From positions 1-8,106 of the forward strand of contig CAJQNM010000245.1 of assembly GCA_905479665.1 (NCBI GenBank): a stretch of 8,106 nt of DNA, in the 5' to 3' direction. The notes beneath the pieces are model-generated. The model was not told where the DNA came from. It did no database searches and saw nothing but the letters and a program-made list of their open reading frames with translations. This stretch comes from an uncultured Saprospiraceae bacterium (GTDB lineage: Bacteria; Bacteroidota; Bacteroidia; Chitinophagales; Saprospiraceae). Below are positions 5,986 to 8,106 of this stretch, in pieces. Within the stretch, counting starts at the first letter, position 1; the number at the start of each line of letters is the position of its first letter. The position numbers were made by a program, and so were the translations under genes.

Positions 5986-6978
5986 TCAGGCCTCCACCTG
6001 CTGGGCTAGTTGTTGAGCAATCTGAACCGCATTTGTGGCAGCGCCTTTGCGTAAATTGTCGGCCACAACCCAAAAATTTAAGGCGTTTTCGTGCGACTCA
6101 TCTCTGCGCAGTCTGCCCACAAACACCTCATTGCGATTCTTAGCCTGGCGAGGTGTTGGGTACTTATTTTGCTGTATATCGTCTTCTAAAATCAAGCCCG
6201 GAGTGTTTTGCAGTAAACGGCGGACCTCATCCAAATCAAAAGGGTTGTGAAACTCTACATTGACCGCCTCAGAGTGCCCACCATGTACAGGTACTCTCAC
6301 CGCTGTGGCTGTAATTGCAATCGTATCATCTTGCAAGATCTTCCGCGTCTCATGGACGAGCTTCATCTCTTCACGAGTGTAGCCATTGTCTAGAAAAACA
6401 TCACAATGCGGCAGACAGTTTTCGAAAATCGGGTGTGGATATGCCGGATCTTCAACCTCACGGCCATCTCGTTCTGCCTCATACTGTCGCACCGCTTTGA
6501 CTCCCGTACCCGTAAAACTTTGGTAGGTCGAGATTACTAAGCGCTTAATTCCGTAGGCCCGATGCATAGGGGCCAATGCTACGACCATCTGGATCGTAGA
6601 GCAGTTTGGATTGGCAATGATCTTATCTTCTGCCGTGATGGTATGGCCATTTATTTCAGGAACAATCAGCTTTTTACTTGGATCCATCCGCCAAGCGGAA
6701 GAATTGTCGATCACAATGGTCCCTACTTCTGCAAATCGGGGTGCCCACTCTTTAGACGTGCTCCCTCCTGCAGAAAATATGGCCATATCAGGCTTAAGTG
6801 CAATGGCATCTTCCATGCCTATGATGGTGTAGTCTTTTCCTTGAAAAGTCATGGTTTTACCGATAGAGCGTGGGGATGCCACAAAATATAGCTCATCAAA
6901 AGGAAAATCCGTTTCATCCAGCACCTCTCGGATTACTCCGCCGACCAGACCAGTCGCTCCTACCACAGCAAGTCTCAT
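5986..6978 (-). CDS. asd: Aspartate-semialdehyde dehydrogenase
   Basis: It reduces aspartyl phosphate to aspartate semialdehyde with NADPH, the branch point to lysine, diaminopimelate for peptidoglycan, methionine, threonine and isoleucine. The 330-residue length is normal. The N-terminal Rossmann fold has VVGATGLVG (5-13). DNSSAWRMD (91-99, with R97) is the conserved substrate-site motif. NPNCST places the catalytic nucleophile at C126, and YQSFTGTG (152-159) follows with Q153. VRVPVHGGHSE (227-237) supplies R228 and the probable acid-base H235. The C-terminal WVVADNLRKGAATNAVQIA stretch is the usual cofactor-domain return helix. The ATG at 6978 gives a correct N-terminus, and a -7 box sits about 34 nt upstream. 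It is divergent from the lamin-tail gene and followed by the coiled-coil gene on the same strand. Confidence 0.97.
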   Translation of the reverse strand: MRLAVVGATGLVGGVIREVLDETDFPFDELYFVASPRSIGKTMTFQGKDYTIIGMEDAIALKPDMAIFSAGGSTSKEWAPRFAEVGTIVIDNSSAWRMDPSKKLIVPEINGHTITAEDKIIANPNCSTIQMVVALAPMHRAYGIKRLVISTYQSFTGTGVKAVRQYEAERDGREVEDPAYPHPIFENCLPHCDVFLDNGYTREEMKLVHETRKILQDDTIAITATAVRVPVHGGHSEAVNVEFHNPFDLDEVRRLLQNTPGLILEDDIQQNKYPTPRQAKNRNEVFVGRLRRDESHENALNFWVVADNLRKGAATNAVQIAQQLAQQVEA

Positions 6979-7011
6979 TCTAATTTGTCTTTTTATTTTT
7001 CAAATAGTCGG

Positions 7012-7019
7012 CAAAGATA
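7012..7019 (-). promoter_or_regulatory. -7 box of the asd promoter
   Basis: On the minus strand TATCTTTG matches the Bacteroidota TAnnTTTG consensus exactly. Initiation about 6-7 nt downstream gives a leader near 27 nt before the asd ATG. The -33 element is weak: about 19 nt upstream there is only TTAC instead of TTTG. The whole asd/lamin-tail gap is 73 bp, so plus-strand promoter elements would have to overlap this one. I could not identify one for the plus-strand gene with confidence. Confidence 0.5.
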
Positions 7020-7051
7020 AGCTCTAATGCACGAAAATGTAATTTAGGAGT

Positions 7052-8106
7052 ATGTCTAGCAAAATCATCCTGCTGCTCAGCGTGTCGATCTATGGTCTTC
7101 AGGCTCAGATTAACCCTTACGATCTATTGATCACCGAAATCATGGCCGATCCAAACCCCAGTGTTGGCCTCCCCGATGTTGAGTTTCTCGAAATTTATAA
7201 TCGCACCCAGGAGATGATCGATCTGAGCGAAGTGAACTTGGTCAATGGCACCAGAAATCTGGAATTGCCAAAATTTACGATCGCTCCAAAATCATATGTA
7301 CTCTTGGGGGACGATAGTGATCAGCAAGAACTGGAAATCTATGGTGATGTGGTCGCATTGGAGTCCTTTCCTACTCTTACCAATTCCGGAGATGAAATTG
7401 AGTTAATCCAACGGAGTACTGGAATGATCATACATGCTGTAGCCTATGAGACAAGCTGGTATAACAATGCGGCCAAAGATGATGGAGGGTGGACCCTGGA
7501 GATGATAAACCCTGCAGATCCGTGTGCCTTAAAAACCAATTGGGGCTCTTCCCAAGGATTGATTGGGGGCACTCCGGGATCCGAAAACAGCATCTTTGAT
7601 CCAGACTCTTTTTCCACATTTGAGGTATTGACCATTTTACCCAGCATCGAGCAGATTAAAATCGAGTTTTCGAAGCGTTTGGAGCCAGCCCTGATGATAT
7701 CTATGGTCGAGATAAACAACGGAAACCTGCCGATCGCAGGGCTCCAGGCAGGTGGCTCTCAAAATGAGGAGCTGATCTTGATTGTGCAAGAGGGGCTAGA
7801 ACATGGTCCGGAGTACACTCTCACTTTTGAAAACTTGCTCGATTGTCGAGGAGAAGAATTAACCACAGATCAATTCACCTTTACTATTCCAGAGCTTGCG
7901 GAGAGCGGTGAGATAGTCATCAATGAGATCCTGTTCAATCCAGCAAGTGGTGGATCAGATTACGTTGAGCTTTACAATCCTACCCAAAAATCCATCCTTT
8001 TGTCATCGCTGTTTGTGGCCAATCTAGATGCACAAAGTCAGGTTGAGAAAATCGAAGCTCAGCGTATACTTGATCCTGGAGAATACATCGTGCTCACTCC
8101 AGACCG
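7052..8106 (+). CDS. Secreted lamin-tail-domain protein, N-terminal part (3' end outside window)
   Basis: From the ATG at 7052 the frame is open for 351 codons to the right edge. A TAA at 7040-7042 closes the frame upstream, and AGGAG lies only 1 nt before the ATG, unusually close for a Shine-Dalgarno. Residues 1 to about 18 form a signal peptide (KIILLLSVSIYGLQA). A first lamin-tail (LTD) domain spans about 25-178, opening LLITEIMADPNP and DVEFLEIYN, and closing GGWTLEMINPAD, W164-GSS and GGTPGSEN. About 186-284 looks like an Ig-like Big_5/SbsA-type domain (VLTILPSIEQIKIEFSKRL, then GPEYTLTFENLLD). A second LTD begins at about 288 with IVINEILFNPASGGSDYVEL and is cut off. Such Bacteroidota proteins are large, exported or cell-surface, and often end in a type IX secretion sorting domain, not visible here. 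Partner and role are unknown; the domain call is firm. Confidence 0.9.
   Translation, partial: MSSKIILLLSVSIYGLQAQINPYDLLITEIMADPNPSVGLPDVEFLEIYNRTQEMIDLSEVNLVNGTRNLELPKFTIAPKSYVLLGDDSDQQELEIYGDVVALESFPTLTNSGDEIELIQRSTGMIIHAVAYETSWYNNAAKDDGGWTLEMINPADPCALKTNWGSSQGLIGGTPGSENSIFDPDSFSTFEVLTILPSIEQIKIEFSKRLEPALMISMVEINNGNLPIAGLQAGGSQNEELILIVQEGLEHGPEYTLTFENLLDCRGEELTTDQFTFTIPELAESGEIVINEILFNPASGGSDYVELYNPTQKSILLSSLFVANLDAQSQVEKIEAQRILDPGEYIVLTPD

Noticed and set aside
6040..6891. Several plus-strand frames of 61-109 codons
   Set aside because: All lie opposite asd, which is full-length with an intact active site.

Overview
The window looks like chromosome from a member of the Bacteroidota. Three observations support this: a SusC/RagA-type TonB-dependent receptor, promoter -7 boxes of the TAnnTTTG type, and starts that mostly lack a Shine-Dalgarno sequence. 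A secreted lamin-tail-domain protein and a coiled-coil protein with DUF349-like segments also fit. I lean towards a Saprospiria-like (Lewinella/Haliscomenobacter-type) bacterium, but that placement is inference from general family resemblance, not from a marker gene.

Layout, left to right. Positions 1-733 (minus) hold the N-terminal 244 residues of a SusC/RagA outer-membrane receptor, cut by the window edge. The gap 734-965 carries its probable promoter and, closer to uvrC, two hairpins with T-tracts that probably end the uvrC transcript. Positions 966-3144 (minus) are a two-gene unit, mgsA then uvrC, with only 7 nt between them. The 237-nt divergent gap 3145-3381 separates mgsA from pgk (3382-4584, plus). 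It holds a 161-bp segment bounded by perfect 12-bp inverted repeats, then a consensus-like -7 box and a short palindrome just before pgk. pgk meets, tail to tail with 2 nt between, an uncharacterised coiled-coil gene (4587-5900, minus). Upstream of that on the same strand is asd (5986-6978). A 73-bp divergent gap with a perfect -7 box for asd leads into a plus-strand secreted protein with two lamin-tail domains (7052 to the window end, incomplete).

Functionally this is mostly core metabolism and repair: lower glycolysis (pgk), the methylglyoxal bypass (mgsA), nucleotide excision repair (uvrC) and the aspartate-family amino-acid and cell-wall pathway (asd). Two incomplete cell-envelope genes flank it. 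The most suggestive links are the pairing of mgsA with uvrC (a producer of a DNA-reactive aldehyde beside a DNA-repair nuclease), and the repeat-bounded segment that forms most of the mgsA/pgk control region. I found no CRISPR array, tRNA, rRNA, transposase or phage gene, and nothing that looks like a wholly new multi-gene system. The unexplained pieces are the 161-bp segment and the 437-residue coiled-coil protein.
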